10,103 nucleotides of DNA from an uncultured Oscillospiraceae bacterium (GCA_944387745.1 CALXGD010000024.1:1-10103), one strand, 5' to 3'. Shown: positions 1 to 5,684, counted from the stretch's first letter. Numbers and translations are program-made. The notes: generated by a model from the sequence alone, not told the origin.

Positions 1-42
1 GTAATCGGGTAGCTTGGCAGCGATGTTGTTCAGATGGTTCAC
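1..42 (-). CDS. 5' end of a gene running off the left edge; possible M24-family Xaa-Pro aminopeptidase
   Basis: Only the first 14 codons are in the window. Reading leftward from a GTG at 42-40, the product begins MNHLNNIAAKLPDY. The start is supported by a strong ribosome binding site: CGGAGGA (complement of 51-57) lies 8 bases upstream. The short N-terminus resembles the opening of Firmicute M24 metallopeptidases (pita-bread fold, cleaving X-Pro dipeptides), and such genes can sit near yqeG in Clostridia. Fourteen residues cannot prove a family, so the identity is a guess from context. That a gene starts here is much safer than what it encodes. It is the third gene of the leftward yqeG operon unless the palindromic repeat upstream interrupts transcription. 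Confidence 0.5.
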   Translation of the reverse strand, partial: MNHLNNIAAKLPDY

Positions 43-66
43 AGTGTTCTTCCTCCGTTCCGCAGA

Positions 67-182
67 GAGATAGGAGTGAGAAGATAGGAGATAGGAGTGA
101 TTGTGTCCGGCTGCGCCGGACGGTTCACAATCATTTCGCCTCCGGCGAAATACCATAACTCCTATCTTCTATCTCCTATCTC
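67..182. repeat. Palindromic cloverleaf-capable element (REP/MITE-like)
   Basis: The outer arms are built from a reiterated GATAGGAG-type unit. The left arm is 67-98. The right arm is 158-182, whose reverse complement matches the left arm at 22 of 24 aligned bases, apart from 7 extra bases (one extra ATAGGAG unit) in the left arm. Between the arms are two further hairpins. One is TGATTGTG/CACAATCA (98-105/126-133) enclosing TCCGGC-TGC-GCCGGA (106-120). The other is ATTTCGCC-TCC-GGCGAAAT (133-151). Together they can fold as a three-way junction in DNA or RNA. No coding capacity is seen, so any mobility would depend on a transposase elsewhere. Calling it a dispersed repeat is inference from structure; copy number cannot be seen in one window. 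Confidence 0.75.
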
Positions 183-1043
183 ATATCTGGTCTCAAATTG
201 CTGATAGACCCGCTTCATCTCCAGCGCGTCCTCCGCCTGAGTCCCCGCGCTTTCACAGATAAAGGTGGGCCCCCATCCCCGGCGAGCCACCTCCTGAGCC
301 AGGGGCTCCCAGTCGGGTCCGAAGCCTCCGTCATGGGCGAAGGTGCGGTGGCACTTCTCGCCCCCCTTGGGGGTAAACTCAATGTGGGAAAAATGGCTGT
401 GGAAGCGGCTCGCCCGCTCCCGCCCCAGCACCTCCTCCACCCGGTCCAGCATCCGGCTGAAGGCCTCCCGGCCATTGTCCACCCCCAGAGATCGGGCGTA
501 CAGATGGCCAAAGTCGATACAGGGCACAAGGCGGCTGTCCAAGGTGCACAGCTCCAGCACCTCGTCCAGATCGCCCAGCTGGTTGATCTTTCCCATGGTC
601 TCCGGGCACAAGGTAATATGTCCAAACCCCCGCCCATCGCAGGCAGAAATCACCTGGGGCAGCGTTTTCCGGGCGATGTCCAGCGCCTCCCTTCGGCTGC
701 GCCCCATCAAGGCACCGGAATGGATCACCACCCGCCCCGCCCCCATCCAGTCGGCAGCCTGGCAGGCGGCGGTGATATAGCCAATCGTCTTTTCCACCGC
801 CTCCCGGTCTGGATTGGCCAGATTGATAAAGTAGGGAGCGTGGAGGGACAGCATCACTCCGGCAGCTCCGGCGTTTTCGCCCAGCCTCCGGCAGGTCGCC
901 TCCCCCACATGGACCCCCTTGCCGCACTGGTACTCATAGCAGTCCAAGCCCAGAGCCGCGATCCACTCCGGAGCGGCCAAGGAGGTCTTGTGCGCCCGGG
1001 AGAAGCTGTCCGAATTCCCGGCCGGCCCGAACCGCGCCCTCAC
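162..1043 (-). CDS. Endonuclease IV (Nfo)-like TIM-barrel protein
   Basis: The protein has 293 residues and starts at GTG 1043-1041. It overlaps the yqeG stop by four bases (GTGA), so it is translationally coupled. Its length matches bacterial endonuclease IV (about 285 residues), a metal-dependent AP endonuclease. Metal-ligand positions are recognisable in order: SLHAPY (His68), VIHSG (His108), CPETMG (Glu148), CIDFGH (Asp177, His180), FHSHFSHIE (around His217), KCHRTF (His232) and FICESAG (Glu264). The usual Asp-x-His third-metal motif reads Lys-Cys-His (230-232), so this is a divergent subfamily and activity on abasic sites is not assured. The last residues (EIGDRR) and the stop are encoded inside the palindromic repeat at 67-182, so the native C-terminus was probably altered. 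A xylose-isomerase-like sugar-phosphate enzyme is the alternative, but the motif set favours the AP-endonuclease family. Confidence 0.82.
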   Translation of the reverse strand: MRARFGPAGNSDSFSRAHKTSLAAPEWIAALGLDCYEYQCGKGVHVGEATCRRLGENAGAAGVMLSLHAPYFINLANPDREAVEKTIGYITAACQAADWMGAGRVVIHSGALMGRSRREALDIARKTLPQVISACDGRGFGHITLCPETMGKINQLGDLDEVLELCTLDSRLVPCIDFGHLYARSLGVDNGREAFSRMLDRVEEVLGRERASRFHSHFSHIEFTPKGGEKCHRTFAHDGGFGPDWEPLAQEVARRGWGPTFICESAGTQAEDALEMKRVYQQFETRYEIGDRR

Positions 1044-1546
1044 AGGAAGCTCCTTCTCCGCCCCAGAAGGCGGAAGGGCGTCTCAATGGCATAGCGGATG
1101 TACCGAAAGGGATTGCCCGCCATCTGCACCGGTTCCACCAGGAGGGAAACGGCGCCGACGGCGTTGGCCCCCAGCACATCGGTAAAAATCTGGTCCCCCA
1201 CCATGGCCGTCTCCTCCGGCCGGGCGCCCATGCGCTCCATAGCCCGGAGATATCCCGCCGGAAAGGGCTTCCCCGAGTGGTCCTGATAGGGCACCCCCAG
1301 GGCCTGGGCGTACCGCTGGACCCGCTCCGCCTTGCGGTTGTTGGACAGGATAAACAGGTGGATGCCCCGGGCCTCCAGAGCCGCTTTCCACGCCGCCACC
1401 CCCGGAGCAGGCGTCACAACCCGATAGGGCGCAAGGGTATTGTCCAGATCGGCCAGCACCAGCCGGATTCCTTTGGCCCACAGGGACTCCGGGTCCAGAG
1501 CGGTGACAGAGGGGTAGACCCCTCTGGGAATTGGTGAAATGGGCAC
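1040..1546 (-). CDS. yqeG: YqeG family HAD-IIIA phosphatase
   Basis: This 168-residue protein has all four HAD motifs. Motif I is DLDNT (33-37, nucleophile Asp33 and Asp35), motif II is SNN (68-70), motif III is Lys93 in SGKPFP, and motif IV is GDQIFTDV (117-124). Its length agrees with Bacillus YqeG (about 170 residues). The family is conserved in Firmicutes and predicted to be a cytoplasmic phosphatase; the physiological substrate is not settled. The reading frame stays open upstream to 1606, but the GTG at 1546-1544 is preferred because AAGGAGGA lies 8 bases upstream and family members start close to this point, before the PSVTALDPESLWAKGI segment. It is the first gene of a leftward operon with the endonuclease IV-like gene. 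Confidence 0.9.
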   Translation of the reverse strand: MPISPIPRGVYPSVTALDPESLWAKGIRLVLADLDNTLAPYRVVTPAPGVAAWKAALEARGIHLFILSNNRKAERVQRYAQALGVPYQDHSGKPFPAGYLRAMERMGARPEETAMVGDQIFTDVLGANAVGAVSLLVEPVQMAGNPFRYIRYAIETPFRLLGRRRSFL

Positions 1547-1642
1547 AGACGTGTCCTCCTTCTCGGTTCTAAAAAATCTGCCCTGCACATACCGTAAACA
1601 AGACAAGCTGAGAGGCGGCCTGAGCCGCTTCCCGCTTTTGCA

Positions 1643-1671
1643 AGTATAACACGGGAGAAAACTTTGGACAA
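1643..1671 (-). promoter_or_regulatory. Sigma-A-type promoter for the yqeG operon
   Basis: On the minus strand, TTGTCC (complement of 1666-1671) is followed after exactly 17 bases by TATACT (complement of 1643-1648). Transcription would start near 1636, giving a leader of about 90 bases. That leader holds a short GC-rich hairpin, GCGGC-TCAG-GCCGC. The promoter lies immediately upstream of the divergent gene starting at 1684, so the two transcription units share a very short intergenic region. Confidence 0.7.
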
Positions 1672-1683
1672 GGGGGAACGCTC

Positions 1684-2487
1684 ATGTCATACGACTCCTT
1701 TCTGGCGGCCGTCCAGCCTCAGCGCCTGCGGGAGCTGCAGGGGCTCGCCGTCACGCCGGTTCATATGTCCTACCGCATGGGGAAGGGGCCCCATCTGTTC
1801 CGCTCCTCTGGCAGTGTCCCAGCCCGGGGCGGGATGATGTTCCTGGACTGCCGGGGCTTTGACGGCTTCGGTCCCATCCTCCCCTTCTGCCAGGAGGTGG
1901 TGCGGGAGTGCGCGGCCCGGGGCTTCTCCGGAGTGGTGTGCCTGCTCCAGGGTAGTCGGCTCCCTCCCCTGGAGCAGATGGTGCGGGAGCTGGGGGAGCA
2001 GTGCGCCCGGCGGAGCTGGACTCTGATGGTGCCGGAGGCCTACGGCAGTTGCTCCCCCCACGCCCTGGTCGCCGTCTCCTCCGCCCTGTCTGGGGGAACC
2101 CTGCGCCAGCGGCTGCAGGAGGTCCAGGAGCGCTTTGGACGGGGCCGGGTGGTTCTGAGCCTGCGGCGGACGGCGGAGGACTTCTTTCTCCCCTCCCCCA
2201 CCGGCAGCGGGGCCCCTCTCACCCAGGATGAGCTCCACGCCCGCATCCAAGAGCGCTCCCCCTCCATCTTCTTCTCCCACGAGCTGTGCGCCCGGTACTT
2301 CACCTACATGTCCCGGGAGACCGGGGCCCACTTCGTGCTCTTTGACGACAGCGACACCCTGGCACGGAAGCTACAGGTAGCCCGCGAGCTGGAGATCCGC
2401 ACTGTCCTGGCTTTCTGGCAGGAGATTGCCGACTCCGCCCAGGCCCTGGGGCTGACCCGCCCTCCCGCCGGACAGATCCGCCGTTGA
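1684..2487 (+). CDS. Unrecognised cytoplasmic protein, possible degenerate GH18-like barrel
   Basis: This protein has 267 residues. Its ATG is preceded by AAGGGGGA about 6 bases upstream. No signal peptide or membrane segment is seen. Alternating strand/helix segments suggest an alpha/beta barrel: strand MMFLDC (51-56), helix EVVRECAARG (71-80), strand SGVVCLL (82-88), strand TLMVPEAY (113-120), strand RVVLSLR (155-161) and strand PSIFFSHE (193-200). The stretch HFVLFDDSDTLARKLQVARELEIRTVLAFW (216-245) resembles the end of GH18 domains, where a strand is followed by 'D-x-x-S-x-x-x-K' and a final Trp. The catalytic DxxDxE motif of active GH18 chitinases is absent, so no enzymatic function is claimed. 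It stands alone between the yqeG promoter and the Dabb gene, and its stop overlaps the next promoter. The family assignment is tentative. Confidence 0.75.
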   Translation: MSYDSFLAAVQPQRLRELQGLAVTPVHMSYRMGKGPHLFRSSGSVPARGGMMFLDCRGFDGFGPILPFCQEVVRECAARGFSGVVCLLQGSRLPPLEQMVRELGEQCARRSWTLMVPEAYGSCSPHALVAVSSALSGGTLRQRLQEVQERFGRGRVVLSLRRTAEDFFLPSPTGSGAPLTQDELHARIQERSPSIFFSHELCARYFTYMSRETGAHFVLFDDSDTLARKLQVARELEIRTVLAFWQEIADSAQALGLTRPPAGQIRR

Positions 2488-2512
2488 CCTTCGCCGGGAA
2501 ATCAGGTACAAT
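2484..2512 (+). promoter_or_regulatory. Promoter for the Dabb-domain gene
   Basis: TTGACC (2484-2489), a 17-base spacer and TACAAT (2507-2512) make a near-consensus sigma-A promoter. The -35 hexamer contains the stop codon of the preceding gene. Transcription would start near 2519, giving a leader of about 26 bases. The small gene downstream therefore need not rely on readthrough. Confidence 0.7.
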
Positions 2513-2544
2513 GGAGACACCATTTCTAAGAAGGAGGAACTTTC

Positions 2545-2844
2545 ATGGTCCGTCACATTGTCTCCTGGAACTTCAAGCCCGAGCTCACCCCGGAAGAGCG
2601 TCAGGCCGCCCGGGAAATCCTAGTGCCCCGCATCAACGCCCTGCAGGAGCTGGTTCCCTGCACCTTGGTGGTGAAGGCCTTCTGCCCCCCTTTGGACAGT
2701 AGCAGCTGTGATCTGGTGCTGTACTCTGAGGTGGCCCAGGAGTCTGATCTGCCTCTGTACCAGAACCACCCGGAGCACCAGGCCATCATCCCCCTTATCC
2801 ACACCTACCTGTGCGACCGGCGGTGCTGTGACATTCCCGAGTGA
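2545..2844 (+). CDS. Dabb family protein (stress-responsive alpha/beta-barrel domain)
   Basis: This 99-residue protein is one complete Dabb (dimeric alpha/beta barrel) domain, close to the family's usual length of about 100. Visible signatures are the N-terminal MVRHIVSWNF with His4, a central helix TPEERQAAREILVPRI (15-30), the strand DLVLYSEV (56-63), and the conserved LPLYQNHPEHQAI (69-81) with HPEH at 75-78. AAGGAGG lies about 8 bases upstream of the ATG. Dabb proteins are small cytoplasmic dimers. Some are cyclases or decarboxylases in specialised metabolism, but most bacterial members have no known substrate, and nothing nearby points to one. It has its own promoter and ends at a shared bidirectional terminator. 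Confidence 0.9.
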   Translation: MVRHIVSWNFKPELTPEERQAAREILVPRINALQELVPCTLVVKAFCPPLDSSSCDLVLYSEVAQESDLPLYQNHPEHQAIIPLIHTYLCDRRCCDIPE

Positions 2845-2910
2845 TCTCCCGACCGGCCCGCCCCAGGCAAGCGCCGCACCAGGTGCAACACTCTGTTATT
2901 CCTCAAAAAA

Positions 2911-2963
2911 ACAGCTGTCAAAGGCAGTGCTATTTTATGGCATTGCCTCTGACAGCTATTTTT
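2911..2963. terminator. Bidirectional intrinsic terminator between the Dabb gene and bioY
   Basis: AGCTGTCA (2913-2920) pairs with TGACAGCT (2950-2957). After an A/C mismatch, AGGCAGTGC (2922-2930) pairs with GCATTGCCT (2940-2948) with one G-T wobble. The loop is the 9 bases 2931-2939. An A-run (2905-2911) on the left and T-run (2959-2963) on the right let it work in both directions, ending the convergent Dabb and bioY transcripts. It begins at the bioY stop codon. Confidence 0.88.
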
Positions 2964-3539
2964 CTATTTCTCTTCTAATCCCAGGCCCGCCTTCTCCAGC
3001 TGCCGCCGGATCACAGGACCTGCCGCTATAGCCAGGCCCATCTTCCCCAGATCAAAGGGGAGGAATGGAAACACGCACAGGCTCAGGGCGGACAGGGGCT
3101 CCGCCGCCCCTACCACGCAGAACCAGGCCGTACCGAGGACATAGCATATGGCAGTACCTGCCGCCATTCCCAGCAGCTGGAGAGGCCGGCTGTCCGTATG
3201 ATCTATGGCCCATCCCGCCAGGAGCGCCATGGGCAGAAATCCCACAATATAGCCGCCGGTGGGCCCCGCCAGCTTTCCCAGACCACCTGCGAAGCCAGAG
3301 AACACAGGCAGTCCCGCCGCGCCGATGAAGATATAGGCCAGGCAGCTGGCTGTCCCCCACTTCCACCCCAGCAAGTAGAGGGACAGATAGATAGCCAGAT
3401 TGGTGAGGGAAATGGGCACCGGCCCGATGGGGATGGCCAGCGGCGCTATGACACAGGTCACCGCCGTCATCACTGCCGCTACAGATAAAAAGTAGGTCCT
3501 GCCCCGGCGGCGAACCGCCCTTTTCTTGATATCCATCAT
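2964..3539 (-). CDS. bioY: BioY biotin transporter, ECF S-component
   Basis: This 191-residue polytopic membrane protein is the substrate-binding component of an energy-coupling-factor biotin transporter. Family hallmarks are GPVPISLTNLAIYLSLYLLG (39-58), the glycine-rich FIGAAGLPVFSGFAGGLG with GPTGGYIVGF (71-101), and PFLPFDLGK (158-166) near the C-terminus. Hydrophobic stretches fit about six membrane spans, and the length matches BioY (about 190). The frame is open to 3578, but the ATG at 3539 is chosen because GGAGG sits 9 bases upstream; a second ATG follows immediately. No bioM/bioN (EcfA/EcfT) genes are adjacent, so it probably uses a shared ECF module encoded elsewhere. Two BirA-like operators on its promoter indicate repression by biotin-loaded BirA, and support biotin as the substrate. 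Confidence 0.95.
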   Translation of the reverse strand: MMDIKKRAVRRRGRTYFLSVAAVMTAVTCVIAPLAIPIGPVPISLTNLAIYLSLYLLGWKWGTASCLAYIFIGAAGLPVFSGFAGGLGKLAGPTGGYIVGFLPMALLAGWAIDHTDSRPLQLLGMAAGTAICYVLGTAWFCVVGAAEPLSALSLCVFPFLPFDLGKMGLAIAAGPVIRRQLEKAGLGLEEK

Positions 3540-3697
3540 ACTTTCGTTCCTCCTGTCTCCCCACCGGTCCCGACTCATACCTCGGGCAGCGGGCGGGGCC
3601 GTCTCTTGTCACAGCTGCGCTGAAATTGCTTGGAGGGGCTGACGCCCTCCCGGATTTGGTCTCTCTCTGACTGCTTTTCAGAATGTAAACCATCTTT
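3540..3697 (-). other. bioY 5' leader with hairpins
   Basis: About 158 bases separate the inferred bioY transcription start (near 3697) from the start codon. No gene is seen here. Two hairpins are visible: GGAGGG/CCCTCC (3632-3637/3645-3650, 7-base loop), and CCCGA/TCGGG (3569-3573/3582-3586). No conserved cores of cobalamin, TPP or other known riboswitches were recognised. There is no T-run after either hairpin, so no attenuator is claimed. The bioY ribosome binding site lies at the end of this leader. Confidence 0.45.
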
Positions 3698-3712
3698 TTC
3701 TCAAGTATACAA
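3683..3712. promoter_or_regulatory. BirA-box-like operator 1 (covers the bioY -10)
   Basis: ATGTAAAC (3683-3690), a 14-base spacer, then GTATACAA (3705-3712) match the BirA operator pattern TTGTAAAC-N14/15-GTTTACAA with one mismatch in each half. It overlaps the -10 hexamer and start region of the bioY promoter, as expected for a repressor site. BirA is the biotin ligase that also represses biotin uptake and synthesis genes in many Firmicutes; that it acts here is inference from the motif. Confidence 0.7.
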
Positions 3713-3732
3713 TTTAGATTGCAGATTGTCAA
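3704..3732 (-). promoter_or_regulatory. bioY promoter
   Basis: On the minus strand, TTGACA (complement of 3727-3732), 17 bases, then TATACT (complement of 3704-3709) form a nearly perfect sigma-A promoter. Both hexamers lie inside BirA-box-like palindromes, one over each element. Confidence 0.85.
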
Positions 3733-3755
3733 CCCATTTTTATTATCGTTTACAT
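3726..3755. promoter_or_regulatory. BirA-box-like operator 2 (covers the bioY -35)
   Basis: TTGTCAAC (3726-3733), a 14-base spacer, then GTTTACAT (3748-3755) are a second BirA-type site with one mismatch in each half from TTGTAAAC/GTTTACAA. Its centre is 43 bp from that of operator 1, about four helical turns, so the two dimers would lie on the same DNA face. Confidence 0.7.
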
Positions 3756-3793
3756 TTTTTCTTTCCATGTCCTTCCAAATTTCACGTGGAGTC

Positions 3794-3822
3794 TTGCATT
3801 TCTCTCCATCCTCCGCTATAAT
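3794..3822 (+). promoter_or_regulatory. Promoter for the SLH-domain gene
   Basis: TTGCAT (3794-3799), a 17-base spacer and TATAAT (3817-3822) form a good sigma-A promoter pointing right. The start would be near 3829, giving a leader of about 80 bases that ends in AAAGGAG (3894-3900). It is back-to-back with the bioY promoter, but about 40 bp beyond the nearer BirA-like site, so co-regulation by BirA is not obvious. Confidence 0.75.
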
Positions 3823-3910
3823 AAGAAAAAACTTTCCCAGCCCTGCTGCCCAGCCCCTCCCGCCGGGACGGGTTTTCTCAAAGGCAGCAGGCCAAAGGAG
3901 TTGACACACC

Positions 3911-5146
3911 ATGGGAACGCTATGGAAACGCGCCCTCTCCACCGCCATCGCCTTGGCCCTGTGTGGGACGGCGGCCCTGCCCGCCTTCGCCGCAGATCCC
4001 CTGGCCTCCGGCGGCTTTGCAGAGGTGATGATCTCCGCCCAGGCCACCGATATTCCCCAGGAGTCCCTCCATCTGGCCCTCTACCGAAGGGACGCCGCCG
4101 GCGCCTTCCGGCAGATCGACACCCTGGAGGACTTTATTACCCCGGTCAACCGGGTGACCAAGGACGTACAGCTCCACCTCACCCCTAAGGCGGAGGAAGT
4201 CACTCTGCGGGTGGATTACCTCACCGACCTGAACGGGGATGGGATCTATGAGCTGCTGGACGATCAGCAGAACCCTGTGAACGATGTCCTCACCTCCGGC
4301 GGCTCCCTGGCCTCGGCGGTGGCTGGCATCTCCACCTCTCTCGTCTCCGGCTCCCAGTACACCCTCACCGCCGACATGCTTCTGGAACGGGGGGAGGATG
4401 AGATCGCCCAGCGCACTACCAGCGGCTCCGCCAGCTTTCTCCCCGAACTGACCGTCACCAACCAGGCGCCGGAGTCCATTCTCTATATGGTCACCGTGTC
4501 CTACCGCTCCGCCCTGGACAATGCGGACTACGAGCTGTGCTACTATCTGCGGCTGTACGACCAGCTGCCCGCCCCCTCCTCCGCCGACTACTGGGACATT
4601 CCAGAGGACGCCTGGTACTGGGACGCGGTGGACTACGCCGTCTCCCGGGGCTATCTGTCCGGCACTACCCGGAACCAGTTCGCCCCCAATGAGCCTCTGA
4701 CCCGGGCTATGCTGGCCCAGATCCTGTATCAGGTGGCCGGAAAGCCGGAGAGCAGCGTCAGCCACTATCTGGATGTGCCGGACACCGCATGGTACTATGC
4801 CGCCGTGTCCTGGGCCTCCCAGACAGGGGTGATGGACGGCAGCAACAGTCTAGCCTTTGACCCGGACCGCTCCCCCGCCCGCCAGGAGCTGGCAGTGGCC
4901 CTCTACCGCTTCGCTCAAAACGCCGGCCTGGACACCAGCCCACGGGCAGACCTGTCCGACTATGCCGACGCCACCCAGGTTGCTCCCTGGGCCCGCGCCT
5001 CGGTGGAGTGGTCCGTCTCCATGGGCCTGCTGGCTGGATATGAGGCGGATGGGTCTATGTACCTCTCCCCCAGCGACTTTGTCACCCGGGCGGAGTTCTG
5101 TGCCGTGCTCCGCACCCTGTGCGAACAGGTGTTGACCCAGCAGTAG
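3911..5146 (+). CDS. Secreted protein with three C-terminal SLH domains
   Basis: This protein has 411 residues. A signal peptide (MGTLWKRALS, hydrophobic TAIALALCG, AFA before residue 28) directs export. Residues 28-225 are beta-rich and not recognised; they include an EF-hand-like calcium loop with D106, N108, D110, G111 and D117 (DLNGDG). Three SLH repeats follow: about 227-277 (YWDIPEDAWYWDAVDYAVSRG), 286-336 (YLDVPDTAWYYAAVSWASQTG) and 347-407 (ending VTRAEFCAVLRTL). Tandem SLH domains normally anchor proteins non-covalently to pyruvylated secondary cell-wall polymer, so this is a surface protein. The N-terminal part would be the functional module or simply a cell-wall constituent. AAAGGAG precedes the ATG by 10 bases. 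It is monocistronic, ending at a strong terminator. Confidence 0.92.
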   Translation: MGTLWKRALSTAIALALCGTAALPAFAADPLASGGFAEVMISAQATDIPQESLHLALYRRDAAGAFRQIDTLEDFITPVNRVTKDVQLHLTPKAEEVTLRVDYLTDLNGDGIYELLDDQQNPVNDVLTSGGSLASAVAGISTSLVSGSQYTLTADMLLERGEDEIAQRTTSGSASFLPELTVTNQAPESILYMVTVSYRSALDNADYELCYYLRLYDQLPAPSSADYWDIPEDAWYWDAVDYAVSRGYLSGTTRNQFAPNEPLTRAMLAQILYQVAGKPESSVSHYLDVPDTAWYYAAVSWASQTGVMDGSNSLAFDPDRSPARQELAVALYRFAQNAGLDTSPRADLSDYADATQVAPWARASVEWSVSMGLLAGYEADGSMYLSPSDFVTRAEFCAVLRTLCEQVLTQQ

Positions 5147-5235
5147 AGAGTTCCCTTCCGGCCCTTTCCCCGGCCACTTTTATTGCCGCCTTCGCCCCCT
5201 CGGGGCGGGGCCATTCAAACCAACCAAACTAGATC

Positions 5236-5263
5236 AAAGGCCGCCCTTATGGGCGGCCTTTTT
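5236..5263. terminator. Intrinsic terminator of the SLH gene
   Basis: AAAGGCCGCCC (5236-5246), loop TTAT, and GGGCGGCCTTT (5251-5261) form an 11-bp stem followed by a T-run to 5263. It stands about 90 bases after the SLH stop. The sequence between contains only short GC-rich hairpins. Confidence 0.9.
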
Positions 5264-5293
5264 CTGTCCCCCTGAGATCACAGGGAGAAACTC

Positions 5294-5315
5294 AGACCTG
5301 CGAACAGGTCTTTTT
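5294..5315 (+). terminator. Second intrinsic terminator-like hairpin
   Basis: AGACCTG (5294-5300), loop CGAA, and CAGGTCT (5305-5311) run into TTTT on the plus strand. In the minus direction the same hairpin is followed only by TGAGTTT, a poor U-tract. It is probably a backup terminator for the SLH gene, or the 3' boundary of a minus-strand RNA from 5318-5571. Confidence 0.6.
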
Positions 5316-5317
5316 CA

Positions 5318-5571
5318 GACAGCGCTGGGAGAAGGAGTCCAAGGGGAAAACACTCCCCCACTTCCCTCCGCCTTTCGCCAACGGACCGCTGCCGCTCCGT
5401 TCTGGCTTCGCCCAGAGCTGGGCTGGGCCTCCCTCCGGAGCCTGAGAACAATCCTCCCCTGCCGGCCGCGGAGAGGGGCCCGCTCCCAGGCGGGGCGCCC
5501 CTCTCCCGCCGTGAACGGAAGGAGAGACGGTCCAGCACCGGCTTAGAGGAAAACTCCTCTCCCGCGCTGTC
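5318..5571. other. Palindrome-dense noncoding block, candidate structured RNA (strand and family unknown)
   Basis: The ends of this 254-bp block pair with each other over 18 bp: GACAGCGC, GGGAGA and GGAG (5318-5337) against CTCC, TCTCCC and GCGCTGTC (5554-5571), with two single-base bulges. Inside are many local hairpins: GGAGAGGGG/CCCCTCTCC with an inner CCCGC/GCGGG (5470-5506); AGAGGA/TCCTCT near 5545-5560; AACGGA/TCCGTT near 5380-5401; CCCAG/CTGGG near 5411-5422; and a GGGGA/TCCCC pair near 5343-5358. No plausible gene is present. The conserved cores of RNase P RNA, tmRNA and SRP RNA were looked for and not found. A 6S-type rod is conceivable but unproven. No clear promoter was seen on either strand. 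Confidence 0.45.
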
Positions 5572-5624
5572 CGAAGGTAGTATGTCCCGGTTTCAGGCCA
5601 ATATCCCGTTTGAAGCTTGGAATA

Positions 5625-5653
5625 TTTGTCCAAACTATACATATCTTTACGAT
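5625..5653 (+). promoter_or_regulatory. Weak promoter candidate for the DUF2508-bofA pair
   Basis: TTTGTC (5625-5630), 17 bases, then TACGAT (5648-5653) fits a weak sigma-A promoter with a 25-base leader. An alternative is GAATATT (5620-5626), 13 bases, CATATCTT (5640-5647), which loosely resembles the mother-cell sporulation sigma-E pattern (ATATT / CATACAAT). A short dyad TTGGA-N7-TCCAA (5617-5633) overlaps both. The sequence does not decide between them. Confidence 0.3.
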
Positions 5654-5684
5654 AGAACCATCCGGACCAGAAAGGAGCGTCCCC

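Noticed and set aside
67..98. Short tandem repeats as a CRISPR array
   Set aside because: The repeated unit is only 7-8 bases with no regular spacers. It forms one arm of an inverted repeat.
198..1094. 298-residue open frame on the plus strand
   Set aside because: It is antisense to the endonuclease IV-like gene and yqeG. It is Pro/His/Arg-rich with no recognisable domain, as expected for a shadow frame in GC-rich DNA.
3540..3697. Cobalamin or TPP riboswitch in the bioY leader
   Set aside because: The leader has hairpins and a CCGCCC stretch, but none of the conserved core segments in order. BirA-like sites already explain regulation.
3052..4047. 331-residue minus-strand open frame through the bioY region and divergent promoters
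   Set aside because: It overlaps bioY in another frame and runs through both promoters and the BirA-like sites, with no domain.
5318..5571. RNase P, tmRNA or SRP RNA gene
   Set aside because: CCGGCTTA near 5538 resembles part of an RNase P core, but the paired CRI core and ACAGAA are missing and the block is too short. No tRNA-like ends and no SRP domain IV motif were found.
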